Assembly: GCA_934090595.1 (NCBI GenBank)
Contig: CAKOJO010000012.1
Location: forward strand, 1-26,043
Reading direction: 5' to 3'
DNA: 26,043 nt
DNA from: an uncultured Bacilli bacterium
GTDB lineage: Bacteria; Bacillota_I; Bacilli_A; RF39; UBA660
Shown: piece by piece, positions 1 to 6,286 of the stretch
Layout: the number at the start of each line of letters is the position of its first letter
How positions within the stretch are numbered: the stretch's first letter is position 1
The notes under the pieces: model-generated
What the model was told of the DNA's origin: nothing
Database searches by the model: none
What the model saw: only the letters and a program-made list of their open reading frames with translations
Translations under genes and position numbers: made by a program

Positions 1-76
1 AGTTATTGCATAAAGAAAGACCCCACTAAATCGCGGAGCCTTATTTAAAATCTACCCCAGTAAAAAGTGTAGAGCC
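1..76 (-). mobile_element. Probable terminus of an ISL3-like insertion sequence (partial; body off the left edge)
   Basis: Read on the minus strand from 76 downwards, the sequence starts GGCTCTACAC, runs to TGGGGTAGA, and repeats a related GGCTC...TGGGGT block at 40-21. GGCTCT is how terminal repeats of several ISL3-family elements begin (recalled family knowledge). The stretch is richer in G+C blocks than the surrounding DNA and has no ORF. It lies 30 bp past the stop of the transpeptidase gene, a tolerated insertion site. No transposase is visible, so the family is an inference. A non-coding RNA end is the main alternative. Confidence 0.35.
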
Positions 77-105
77 ACTTGTTCAATAAATTGTTTTTTG
101 TTTTA

Positions 106-1095
106 TTAATAAATATATACTGGAGTCCCAATAGTTACCATTGAATATAGTTTTTGAGCATTATAATATGGCATATTAACACATCCATGACTACCATTTG
201 TTTTATATATTTGTCCTCCGAATGATGAACGCCATGTTGCATCATGTAATCCGTATGCTGAGCCTTTGAATGCTATCCAATAATATACAAAGCTTGCATA
301 ATCTGGTCCTCTTAAGGTTGTATTTCTGGCTTTATTCACTACTTTATATGTTCCTGTCGGAGTTGTATTGTTTAGTCCTGTTACTATGCTTGATTTTAAT
401 ACTAGTTTATCGTTTTGATAATACTTTAGCGTTTGTGCTGGTATTGACACTTCGATGAAAGTTCCTTTGTAATTTGATTTTTCATTTTTTGGGTAAGTAT
501 ACTTTGGTTTTGGCTTTGGTTTTTCTTTTACTGTAACATTTATTGTTTTGTCCGCTTTATTACCGCTTGAATCTTCGACTGAATATTTTACTGTGTACTT
601 TCCTGCTTTTTTAGTATTTACGTTTGATGTTACTTTAACTTTTTTGGTGATATTTCCATCTACATTGTCTATTGCCTTATAACTTGGAATCTTAAATTTA
701 TCTCCAACTTGTTTAGTTATTTGAGTTTTTCCTTCGACTGTAAGGACTGGTTTTGTTGTGTCGACTACTTTTATTTTCCTTTTTAATTGTTTTTGTTTTT
801 TTATTTTGTCAAAGTTTAAAGTATAACTTATTTCATATTCTCCAACAGTATTAATATTTAAGTTTGATAGCACTTTAACATCTTTTTCTTTGTCTTTTTT
901 ATTTACTATGGCAATATATCCTGGATCTTTATATTCTTTTCCTACTTCAAGAGTTATTATTTCTTCTCCATTTAGCTTAAACGTTGCATTGTTGAAATCA
1001 TCTATCATTTTAAAGTATAGACTCAATGCTGTGGTTATTCCTAAGATTATAATAATTGGAAGAATTGTTAATATTATTTTTTTCTTATTGCTCAT
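106..1095 (-). CDS. L,D-transpeptidase (YkuD fold) with two Ig-like domains
   Basis: This is a 329-residue cell-wall enzyme that would form 3-3 or lipoprotein-type cross-links through a catalytic cysteine. Residues about 4-28 form one hydrophobic N-terminal segment after a Lys-rich start, acting as a signal anchor, so the protein should face outward. Residues about 40-114 and 116-192 look like two DUF5011/bacterial Ig-like modules; the second has DNVDGNIT and a GKYTVKYSVEDSSGN pattern. A Lys/Pro-rich linker leads to the YkuD domain (about 210-329), which has His284 and the catalytic SHGCVNMP motif with Cys305. All key residues are present, so it is probably active. ATG start with SD GGTGA four bases away; TATAAT at 1106-1111. 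No convincing terminator follows; the next DNA is the putative IS end. Confidence 0.9.
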   Translation of the reverse strand: MSNKKKIILTILPIIIILGITTALSLYFKMIDDFNNATFKLNGEEIITLEVGKEYKDPGYIAIVNKKDKEKDVKVLSNLNINTVGEYEISYTLNFDKIKKQKQLKRKIKVVDTTKPVLTVEGKTQITKQVGDKFKIPSYKAIDNVDGNITKKVKVTSNVNTKKAGKYTVKYSVEDSSGNKADKTINVTVKEKPKPKPKYTYPKNEKSNYKGTFIEVSIPAQTLKYYQNDKLVLKSSIVTGLNNTTPTGTYKVVNKARNTTLRGPDYASFVYYWIAFKGSAYGLHDATWRSSFGGQIYKTNGSHGCVNMPYYNAQKLYSMVTIGTPVYIY

Positions 1096-1105
1096 AGTTT
1101 CACCA

Positions 1106-1111
1106 ATTATA
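1106..1111 (-). promoter_or_regulatory. -10 box for the L,D-transpeptidase gene
   Basis: A perfect TATAAT lies 11 bp upstream of the start codon, just before the GGTGA SD. A good -35 at 17 bp is not seen (a TTGTAA lies 21 bp away), so this is a weaker call. The leader would be very short. Confidence 0.45.
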
Positions 1112-1152
1112 TAGTATCATATTTTTTTAATTTTACAAATACTTTTAAAAAA

Positions 1153-1176
1153 AGAATATGCTATTTTACATATTCT
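1153..1176 (-). terminator. Rho-independent terminator of miaB
   Basis: The minus strand reads AGAATATG, an 8-nt loop, CATATTCT, then seven T residues. The 8-bp stem starts inside the last codons of miaB, so the gene ends in its own terminator. Confidence 0.85.
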
Positions 1177-2567
1177 CCATCTAGACTCCAAGTTTTTACG
1201 TCTATTATTTTTACATCTACTATTTTACCTATTATTTCTTTTGGACCTTTTAGATTTACTAGTTTGTTTGTATCAGTATAACCCATTAACATATCATTTT
1301 TGTCACTTGGTCCTTCGACTAAAACTTTTACTGTTTTGTTTAATAGTTTTTCATTATTTTCAAGTGCATATTTATTTATTAGTTCATTTAATTTGTATAG
1401 TCTTTCTTCCTTTTCTTCTAAAGAGATGTTATCTTGCATTTTTTCTGCAGGTGTTCCTACTCTTTTTGAAAATATAAAGGTAAATGCTAGATCAAATTTG
1501 CACTTATTTACTAAGTCTAAAGTATCATTGAATTGTTCTTCTGTTTCATTAGGAAATCCAACAATTATGTCGGTTGTTATTGAAACATTTGGTACTTTTT
1601 CTTTTATTTTATTGAATAATGTTAGGTATTCTTCTTTTGTGTAACGTCTTCCCATTAGTTTTAATATTTCGTTGTTTCCTGATTGTACTGGTAAATGAAT
1701 ACTTGGCATTATGTTTTCATATTTTGCTATTGTTTCGATCATATCATCTGTAAAGTCCCATGGATGTGATGTTACAAATCTTATTCTATTGATATTGGTT
1801 TTTGCAACATCTGTTAATAAATCTGTCATGGTGTAATCTATATTCAAATCTTTTCCATAAGCATTTACGTTTTGTCCTAATAGTGTTACTTCTTGATATC
1901 CATCTTTTACTAGTTGTTCCACTTCTTTTATTATGTCTTCTGGTTTTCTACTTCTTTGTTTTCCTCTTGTGTATGGTACGATGCAGTAAGTGCAGAACTT
2001 ATCACACCCATACATTATATTAACAAATGCTTTTACTTTACTATTTCTTGTAGTAGGTAGTCCTTCGAGTACTTTTCCTTCACAACTTTGTGCTTCAATT
2101 TTTAGTTCATGTTCTTTTAATGAGTCATATACTAGTTCACTTAATTGTTCTATATTATGTGTTCCCAGTACAAAGTCCATCCATTTATATTTTTTCAATA
2201 TTTCTTGTGCCACTACTTCTTCTTGAGCCATGCATCCTGCGATTCCTACGATTAAGTCTTTTTTAGTACTTTTTAAGTGTTTTGCTCTTCCTAGCATACC
2301 AAATACTTTATTATGAGCATTTTCTCTTATTGAACAGGTATTTAGTAACACTAGGTCAGCATCTTCCATATTTTCAGTTTCTTTAAAGCCCATTTCTTCA
2401 AGGATTGCTTTCATATTTTCACTATCATGTTCATTCATTTGACAACCGTATGTTTTTAGAAAGTATTTTTTATCATTTACAATATTTTGATATTTTGATT
2501 CATAATAATTTGTTTCTACTTCTTTATTTGTTCTTTTTTTTGCTTCTTTTAAGTTTGGGATATTCAT
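1161..2567 (-). CDS. miaB: tRNA-2-methylthio-N6-dimethylallyladenosine synthase MiaB
   Basis: This radical-SAM methylthiotransferase converts i6A37 to ms2i6A37 in tRNAs reading codons that start with U. The 468 residues include an N-terminal UPF0004 domain with three cluster cysteines (Cys42 in GCQMNE, Cys78 in NTCSIRENA, Cys112 in GCMAQ). The radical-SAM CxxxCxxC follows (Cys188, Cys192, Cys195 in GCDKFCTYC), then a C-terminal TRAM domain (about 405-465). The length is slightly below Bacillus MiaB. ATG start with SD GGAGTGAT. The gene has its own promoter (2589-2617) and terminator, so it is probably monocistronic. Family assignment is secure; the RimO-type and MtaB-type relatives fit the YGCQMNEHDSE motif less well. 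Confidence 0.97.
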   Translation of the reverse strand: MNIPNLKEAKKRTNKEVETNYYESKYQNIVNDKKYFLKTYGCQMNEHDSENMKAILEEMGFKETENMEDADLVLLNTCSIRENAHNKVFGMLGRAKHLKSTKKDLIVGIAGCMAQEEVVAQEILKKYKWMDFVLGTHNIEQLSELVYDSLKEHELKIEAQSCEGKVLEGLPTTRNSKVKAFVNIMYGCDKFCTYCIVPYTRGKQRSRKPEDIIKEVEQLVKDGYQEVTLLGQNVNAYGKDLNIDYTMTDLLTDVAKTNINRIRFVTSHPWDFTDDMIETIAKYENIMPSIHLPVQSGNNEILKLMGRRYTKEEYLTLFNKIKEKVPNVSITTDIIVGFPNETEEQFNDTLDLVNKCKFDLAFTFIFSKRVGTPAEKMQDNISLEEKEERLYKLNELINKYALENNEKLLNKTVKVLVEGPSDKNDMLMGYTDTNKLVNLKGPKEIIGKIVDVKIIDVKTWSLDGEYVK

Positions 2568-2588
2568 AATTCATCACTCCAGTTATAG

Positions 2589-2617
2589 ATTATAAAAGAA
2601 AAAAGTAAATTAATCAA
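2589..2617 (-). promoter_or_regulatory. miaB promoter, embedded in the upstream terminator
   Basis: -35 TTGATT (2612-2617), 17-bp spacer, -10 TATAAT (2589-2594) on the minus strand. The -35 box occupies the loop region of the preceding gene's terminator hairpin (2602-2629). The leader would be about 15 nt, mostly the SD. Confidence 0.75.
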
Positions 2618-2629
2618 GTAATTTACTTT
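2602..2629 (-). terminator. Rho-independent terminator of the ankyrin-repeat gene
   Basis: An 11-bp perfect stem AAAGTAAATTA / TAATTTACTTT with a 6-nt loop is followed by TTTCTTTTA on the minus strand. It overlaps the stop codon (2628-2630) of the ankyrin gene. Confidence 0.85.
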
Positions 2630-3314
2630 AAACTTCTTGTAATACACTATATACAATATTATCTAAATATTTTATTTCATTGTTTTGCACGTGATTTTTT
2701 ATTTCTTCAAAATTCTTTGTAATAGTATTTACTATTTTTTCTACTTTTGGTAATAATTCTTTATCAACAAGATTGTCAATAATTATTTCCAAGTTATTCA
2801 TTTTAGAATAAATACCATAGTTATTACTTCTTATATAGTTTTCATATAAGTTTTTAAAGGATACTAGATCTATATTATTAAATCTATCATCTTCGAGTAT
2901 TTTTACTGTTGTATATATGTAATGTTCATTGATTGATTTATCTAGAATTGTTTCTCCTTTTTTATTCCTAATATTTGGAATAAAGTTTTTATTTTTTTGT
3001 AGTTGTTTTATTATTTCTAGAACTTCACGATAATTTTTCGATACTAAAATATGCGCGAATGTTTCTCCTTGTTTGTTTTGATGGTTCACTTGCCATTCTT
3101 TATTTTTCATGTGTTTTAAAACAACTTCATACCATCCTTTTTTTAACATTATCATTAGAATACTATCTTCATTTTCATTTGTAAGATTAATATCTACTAG
3201 TTTTTTTGATAATATTTTGTTTACTAGTTCGACATGATTTTCATTTATCAAGTCGAATATCTGGGACGGTTCTTCTTCAACAACTTTCATTGTCACTTGT
3301 TCATCATAAAACAT
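2628..3314 (-). CDS. Small ankyrin-repeat protein, function unknown
   Basis: A 228-residue, probably cytosolic protein without signal peptide or membrane segment. About three ankyrin-type units are visible between residues 15 and 140, with recognisable loops DINLTNENEDSIL, QVNHQNKQGETFAHIL and IPNIRNKKGETILDKS. The last ~90 residues are helical and Lys/Asn-rich, without a recognised domain. Ankyrin repeats bind protein partners, and no partner is evident from context. ATG start with SD GAGGTG nine bases upstream. It is a single gene with a strong promoter (TTGACA-17-TAAAAT) and terminator; three phased repeats lie upstream of the promoter and may be an operator. Family confident; biological role unknown. 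Confidence 0.8.
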   Translation of the reverse strand: MFYDEQVTMKVVEEEPSQIFDLINENHVELVNKILSKKLVDINLTNENEDSILMIMLKKGWYEVVLKHMKNKEWQVNHQNKQGETFAHILVSKNYREVLEIIKQLQKNKNFIPNIRNKKGETILDKSINEHYIYTTVKILEDDRFNNIDLVSFKNLYENYIRSNNYGIYSKMNNLEIIIDNLVDKELLPKVEKIVNTITKNFEEIKNHVQNNEIKYLDNIVYSVLQEV

Positions 3315-3350
3315 TATTTACTACACCTCTTTCACACGCGACAATTAAAT

Positions 3351-3379
3351 ATTTTACTAGCTTTTTTTGATTTTGTCAA
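3351..3379 (-). promoter_or_regulatory. Strong promoter of the ankyrin-repeat gene
   Basis: Consensus -35 TTGACA (3374-3379), 17-bp spacer, -10 TAAAAT (3351-3356) on the minus strand, 37 bp upstream of the start codon. Confidence 0.8.
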
Positions 3380-3398
3380 GTTTTGTGGGTTTGGGTAT

Positions 3399-3428
3399 GA
3401 TGTAAACAGGTGTAAATTAGGTGTTTTA
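3399..3428. repeat. Three phased direct repeats upstream of the ankyrin-gene promoter
   Basis: On the plus strand GATGTAAACA, GGTGTAAATTA and GGTGTTTTA follow each other with TGT at 3401, 3411 and 3422. The spacing of 10 and 11 bp equals one helical turn. They lie 20-50 bp upstream of the TTGACA box, an activator-like position. It could be a regulator binding site; the short length leaves chance possible. Confidence 0.35.
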
Positions 3429-3475
3429 TTTCTTCAATTTTTTATATAATTTTCAAGTATTATATATTTATTTAA

Positions 3476-3549
3476 TGGTGCCGATTAACAGAATTGAACT
3501 GTTCTCTGATGCTTACCATGCATCTGTTTTACCACTAAACTAAATCGGC
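3476..3549 (-). tRNA. tRNA-Thr (anticodon GGU)
   Basis: The 74-nt minus-strand gene folds as a full cloverleaf. Acceptor stem GCCGATT/AATCGGC with discriminator A and encoded CCA. D-arm GTTT/AAAC. Anticodon stem GATGC/GCATC with loop ATGGTAA giving anticodon GGT. T-arm AACAG/CTGTT with loop TTCAATT. It would read ACC and ACU. A TATAAT lies about 9 bp upstream of its 5' end. Confidence 0.97.
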
Positions 3550-3557
3550 ATACTGAG

Positions 3558-3563
3558 ATTATA
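3558..3563 (-). promoter_or_regulatory. -10 box of the tRNA-Thr gene
   Basis: Perfect TATAAT on the minus strand, 9 bp before the mature 5' end. The -35 is poor. It is back to back with the murI promoter. Confidence 0.6.
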
Positions 3564-3581
3564 TCATATTTTTTAATTGTA

Positions 3582-3590
3582 TGCTATAAT
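3582..3590 (+). promoter_or_regulatory. Extended -10 promoter of murI
   Basis: TGCTATAAT is a complete extended -10 (TGn-TATAAT) with no good -35. Transcription would begin near 3597, which excludes the in-frame ATG at 3577 as start and points to the ATG at 3607 with SD GGTGAT at 3598-3603. The leader is about 10 nt. Confidence 0.7.
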
Positions 3591-3606
3591 CTTATATGGT
3601 GATTGC

Positions 3607-4341
3607 ATGAAAAATAATCCTATAGCTTTTTTTGATTCTGGTATTGGAGGTAGTACTATACTGAAAGAGGTAATGAAAAAATTACCTCATGAAGATTATA
3701 TTTATTATCCTGATTCCATTAATAATCCTTATGGTAATAAGTCTAGTGATGAGCTGTTTAAAATTGTTGATGGTGTTATCGCTAATCTTCTTACCTATAA
3801 CCCCAAAATTATTGTTTGTGCCTGTAATACTGCTACTACGATGGTTTTGAATGATATTAGAAAAAAATATGATGATGTGGTTTTTATTGGGACAGAACCT
3901 GCGATTAAGGTTTTATTTGATAAATATAAGGATAAAAAATCAATTGTTTTGACTACTAAAGGTACTAAAGATAGTGAAAGATTTAAGAAATTATGCAAAA
4001 TGTATAAAACTAATAATTGTTTCTTAGTTGAGGCTCCTCTTTTAGCTAGTTTGATTGAAAAAGGTAATGATGTTAGAGGGTACTTACATGATTTGTTAAG
4101 TGGTTTCAACAATATTGAAGTAGTTGTTTTAGGATGTACACATTTTCCTATTGTGAAGAAGGAAATTAAAGAAGTTTTAGGAGATGTACTTTTTATTGAT
4201 GGTGCTGAGGGTATAGCAAATAGAATTTTTAATATTTTGAACAGTAGTTCCTCTTTTAATGAATCTGGTGGAAAATTAAATATTTTAACTAATGATGAAA
4301 GTATAAAAAAAAGAATTATAGATGTATTGAACAATTTATAA
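3607..4341 (+). CDS. murI: Glutamate racemase
   Basis: MurI makes D-glutamate from L-glutamate for the peptidoglycan stem peptide, in the cytoplasm without cofactor. The 244-residue protein has the family landmarks: FFDSGIGGST at 8-17, the first catalytic cysteine in ACNTATT (Cys73) and the second in GCTHFP (Cys177, followed by Thr178-His179). It is a little shorter than the usual 260-270 residues. An in-frame ATG ten codons upstream (3577) lies before the predicted transcription start and lacks an SD, so the ATG at 3607 with GGTGAT is preferred. It is transcribed away from tRNA-Thr and converges on ssrA; no clear terminator follows. The gene indicates peptidoglycan synthesis. Confidence 0.95.
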   Translation: MKNNPIAFFDSGIGGSTILKEVMKKLPHEDYIYYPDSINNPYGNKSSDELFKIVDGVIANLLTYNPKIIVCACNTATTMVLNDIRKKYDDVVFIGTEPAIKVLFDKYKDKKSIVLTTKGTKDSERFKKLCKMYKTNNCFLVEAPLLASLIEKGNDVRGYLHDLLSGFNNIEVVVLGCTHFPIVKKEIKEVLGDVLFIDGAEGIANRIFNILNSSSSFNESGGKLNILTNDESIKKRIIDVLNNL

Positions 4342-4384
4342 TTCTTTTTTTGTTTTGAATTTATTGTCATTTTAATATAGTAAA

Positions 4385-4404
4385 ATCCTTGATATACAAG
4401 GGAT
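4385..4404 (-). terminator. Possible terminator of ssrA
   Basis: On the minus strand ATCCCTTG, a 5-nt loop and CAAGGAT form a 7-bp stem with one bulged C, followed by only TTTTAC. It sits 12 bp past the tmRNA CCA end. The U-run is short, so this is tentative. Confidence 0.45.
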
Positions 4405-4415
4405 AATTAACATAA

Positions 4416-4756
4416 TGGTGGAGATGAGGAGAATCGAACTCCTGTCCAAAAGCAAACTAATTTAAACGTCTACAAGTTTAGTTGATTAAGATTTTTCATT
4501 ACTTACAGAATAACCAACAATTAAATAAGTAACTATCTTACTAATATTCATTACTATTCGTAAGAAAAATAGTAATATAGTCTGCTAGGTATTACCCTTA
4601 AATATTCCCACAGACTAGGAATATAGAAGAGTTTTGCTTTTTTATTCTAAGCAAATGCTAAATTTCTGTTTCCAGTTATATTTAATTGTGCATTTAAAGA
4701 TTGCCATCTACTTGCAGTTTAAATCGTATTACTCCTGTCGAAACCATATCATCCCC
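4416..4756 (-). ncRNA. ssrA: Transfer-messenger RNA (tmRNA)
   Basis: tmRNA rescues stalled ribosomes with SmpB by acting as Ala-tRNA and then as an mRNA for a degradation tag. The minus-strand gene (341 nt) starts GGGGATG and ends CATCTCC-A-CCA, forming the tRNA-like acceptor stem. The T-arm is AGGAG/CTCCT with loop TTCGATT. The 5' region has the expected GGTTTCGACAGGAG. The tag frame at 4647-4673 is preceded by TTAAATATAACT, which matches B. subtilis tmRNA as recalled, and encodes GNRNLAFA before TAG. The tagged end would be Ala-GNRNLAFA, close to the LAA/FAFA-type degron endings of Bacilli and mycoplasmas. CCA is encoded. It lies downstream of smpB with one regulator gene between them. Confidence 0.97.
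4647..4673 (-). other. tmRNA tag-peptide reading frame (GNRNLAFA, stop TAG)
   Basis: Codons GGA AAC AGA AAT TTA GCA TTT GCT TAG on the minus strand. The resume codon is placed by the TTAAATATAACT|GG context shared with B. subtilis tmRNA. In-frame reading could extend upstream, but resumption at GGA gives a tag of normal short length. Confidence 0.8.
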
Positions 4757-4765
4757 GTTGAGCAA

Positions 4766-4794
4766 ATTATATCATAAATATGCTATTTATTCAA
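4766..4794 (-). promoter_or_regulatory. Strong ssrA promoter overlapping the upstream gene's stop codon
   Basis: -35 TTGAAT (4789-4794), 17-bp spacer, -10 TATAAT (4766-4771) on the minus strand, ending 9 bp before the mature tmRNA 5' end. The stop codon of the HTH/ImmA-like gene (4787-4789) touches the -35 box. Confidence 0.85.
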
Positions 4795-5785
4795 TAATTT
4801 TTTGGTATTGTTTATCTGTTTTTAGGAGTTTGTCTTTTATTAATCTAAAATGTGCAAATTCTACTGCAATATTATTTTTCTTACAGATTGCATCTATATT
4901 ATATATATTTTCTTTTATATTCATATATATTTCATTTGATACCATTTCATTTAAGGCAAATTGTTCTTGTTTTTCTATTGTTTCATTTTTTAAAGATAGA
5001 ATAATTGATTTTTTTAATTTATTAAAATAGCTTTTTACTTTGCTTAATTCATAGTATAGTGAATAGTAAAATTCTGCTTTATCTTTTATATTTTTATTTA
5101 TGTATATTGCTGGATTTATTCCTTTTACTTGGGAACATGCTCTTATGTTTTTATCTAGAGATTCTTCTAGTACTAAGTATATTCCATAGTTGTTTAATAG
5201 TTTAGTTATTTCTTTGATTGTGTTTTTGTTTTCTTGTTTCTTTAAATCTTTTAAAAGTATTTTTAAGTTTTTAGAATTATATGTTTTTACTTCTTGTCTT
5301 TTTGCTAGTTTATCACATCTTTTTATCCACATAAATGTTGCTTTTTTATCTTTTATTTCTTCTTTTGATATTATTTTATTGTCAAAGTATTCTTCAAATT
5401 GATCAAATGTTCTTAGATTAATGTATTCTAAAAGATTTATGGCATTTGTTACATATGATGTTTTGTCTTCTAAATCAATCCATCCTAGTTTATATATTTC
5501 TTTTAGTTTATATGTTTCTAAATATTTATTTATTTCTTGTTCATTTTGAAACTTGTTTTTTAAATAATTGTACATTCTCTTTTTTGATTCTACTTGCATT
5601 ATATAGTTTGGTTCTATATCTGTTAGAAGGCTTATTGCAATCATTAAATCTACTGATATTTCTGTTACTTCATTTAGTATTTCATTCATATGTTTTTGAG
5701 TAATTCCTAATCTTTGCGCAAAGTCAACTTGTGATATTTTATAAAATTCTAAGTATTCTTTTAGTACTGTTCCAAATCCGGACAT
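4787..5785 (-). CDS. HTH (XRE/HigA-like) regulator with degenerate ImmA/IrrE-like domain
   Basis: A 332-residue protein. Residues about 8-62 form an XRE/HigA-type helix-turn-helix (SQVDFAQRLGITQKHMNEIL, about 18-37). The C-terminal part (about 195-300) resembles ImmA/IrrE (DUF955) domains: a GIYLVLEESLD strand region, INPAIYINKN, then a helix where the zinc-protease HExxH would be. Here that motif reads YELSK (245-249), so both His ligands are lost and only the Glu remains. Proteolysis is therefore unlikely; a sensing or DNA-binding role is more plausible. No toxin gene lies next to it, although HigA-like antidotes usually have one. ATG start with SD GGAAGTGAT; own promoter at 5805-5834. It separates smpB from ssrA. 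Confidence 0.75.
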   Translation of the reverse strand: MSGFGTVLKEYLEFYKISQVDFAQRLGITQKHMNEILNEVTEISVDLMIAISLLTDIEPNYIMQVESKKRMYNYLKNKFQNEQEINKYLETYKLKEIYKLGWIDLEDKTSYVTNAINLLEYINLRTFDQFEEYFDNKIISKEEIKDKKATFMWIKRCDKLAKRQEVKTYNSKNLKILLKDLKKQENKNTIKEITKLLNNYGIYLVLEESLDKNIRACSQVKGINPAIYINKNIKDKAEFYYSLYYELSKVKSYFNKLKKSIILSLKNETIEKQEQFALNEMVSNEIYMNIKENIYNIDAICKKNNIAVEFAHFRLIKDKLLKTDKQYQKIIE

Positions 5786-5804
5786 ATTATCACTTCCTAT
5801 ATAT

Positions 5805-5834
5805 ATAATAACATATTAAGTTTATATATGTAAA
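5805..5834 (-). promoter_or_regulatory. Promoter of the HTH/ImmA-like gene
   Basis: -35 TTTACA (5829-5834), 18-bp spacer, -10 TATTAT (5805-5810) preceded by TGT (extended -10). The -35 overlaps the T-run of the smpB terminator. Confidence 0.6.
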
Positions 5835-5837
5835 GAA

Positions 5838-5868
5838 AAGAATTGAAATTATCTATCTTTCAATTCTT
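5838..5868 (-). terminator. Rho-independent terminator of rnr-smpB
   Basis: 11-bp perfect stem AAGAATTGAAA / TTTCAATTCTT with a 9-nt loop, followed by TTCTTTA on the minus strand. It overlaps the smpB stop codon. Confidence 0.85.
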
Positions 5869-6286
5869 TATTTATTCTTCTTTGAATATCTTTTTCTTTT
5901 AATGATTCTCTTTTATCATAGTTCTTTTTACCTTTGCAGACTCCTAGAAGTACTTTTACTTTGTTTTTATTAAAGTATATTTTTAATGGAATAAGAGTAT
6001 AGCCTTCTTTTTCTATTTTATCTCTTAGTTTTAATATTTCTTTTTTATGTAGTAATAGTTTTCTAGTTCTTGTTTCATCTTTTATGAATGCTCCGGTTTT
6101 GTCATATGTTTTTATGAACATATTTATTATATAGACTTCATTTTTTCTAATGATTGCATAACTATCTTTGATATTACATGTTCCTTGTCTTATGGATTTT
6201 ACTTCGTTTCCTAGTAGTTCTATTCCACATTCGTATTCGTCTTCGATGAAGTAATCATATTTTGCTTTTCTATTTAGTATTTCCAT
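5849..6286 (-). CDS. smpB: SsrA-binding protein SmpB
   Basis: SmpB binds the tRNA-like domain of tmRNA and places it in the ribosomal A site. The 145 residues include the family landmarks: KYDYFIEDEYECGIELLGNE near the N-terminus with GNEVKSIRQG (28-37), the central YIINMFI strand region, RKLLLH, and the C-terminal basic GKKNYDKRE(S) tail that enters the mRNA channel. Length is slightly short of the 150-160 usual. The ATG lies inside the 3' end of rnr (17-nt overlap), so the two are translationally coupled and probably co-transcribed. The pairing with RNase R and ssrA is the conserved trans-translation set. Confidence 0.97.
   Translation of the reverse strand: MEILNRKAKYDYFIEDEYECGIELLGNEVKSIRQGTCNIKDSYAIIRKNEVYIINMFIKTYDKTGAFIKDETRTRKLLLHKKEILKLRDKIEKEGYTLIPLKIYFNKNKVKVLLGVCKGKKNYDKRESLKEKDIQRRINKELKDR

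Noticed and set aside
2683..2700. CACGTG core resembling parS
   Set aside because: Flanks are not palindromic (TTTTG-CACGTG-ATTTT is off consensus on both sides) and it is within the ankyrin gene.
3795..4370. Long minus-strand ORF of 191 residues opposite murI
   Set aside because: It is the antisense shadow of murI, which has clear family motifs; the antisense protein has no recognisable features, SD or promoter.
5323..5331. Perfect DnaA box TTATCCACA; another (opposite strand) at 23407-23415
   Set aside because: Both are isolated, 18 kb apart and inside well-supported coding sequence. No cluster or AT-rich unwinding element accompanies them, and one or two are expected by chance.
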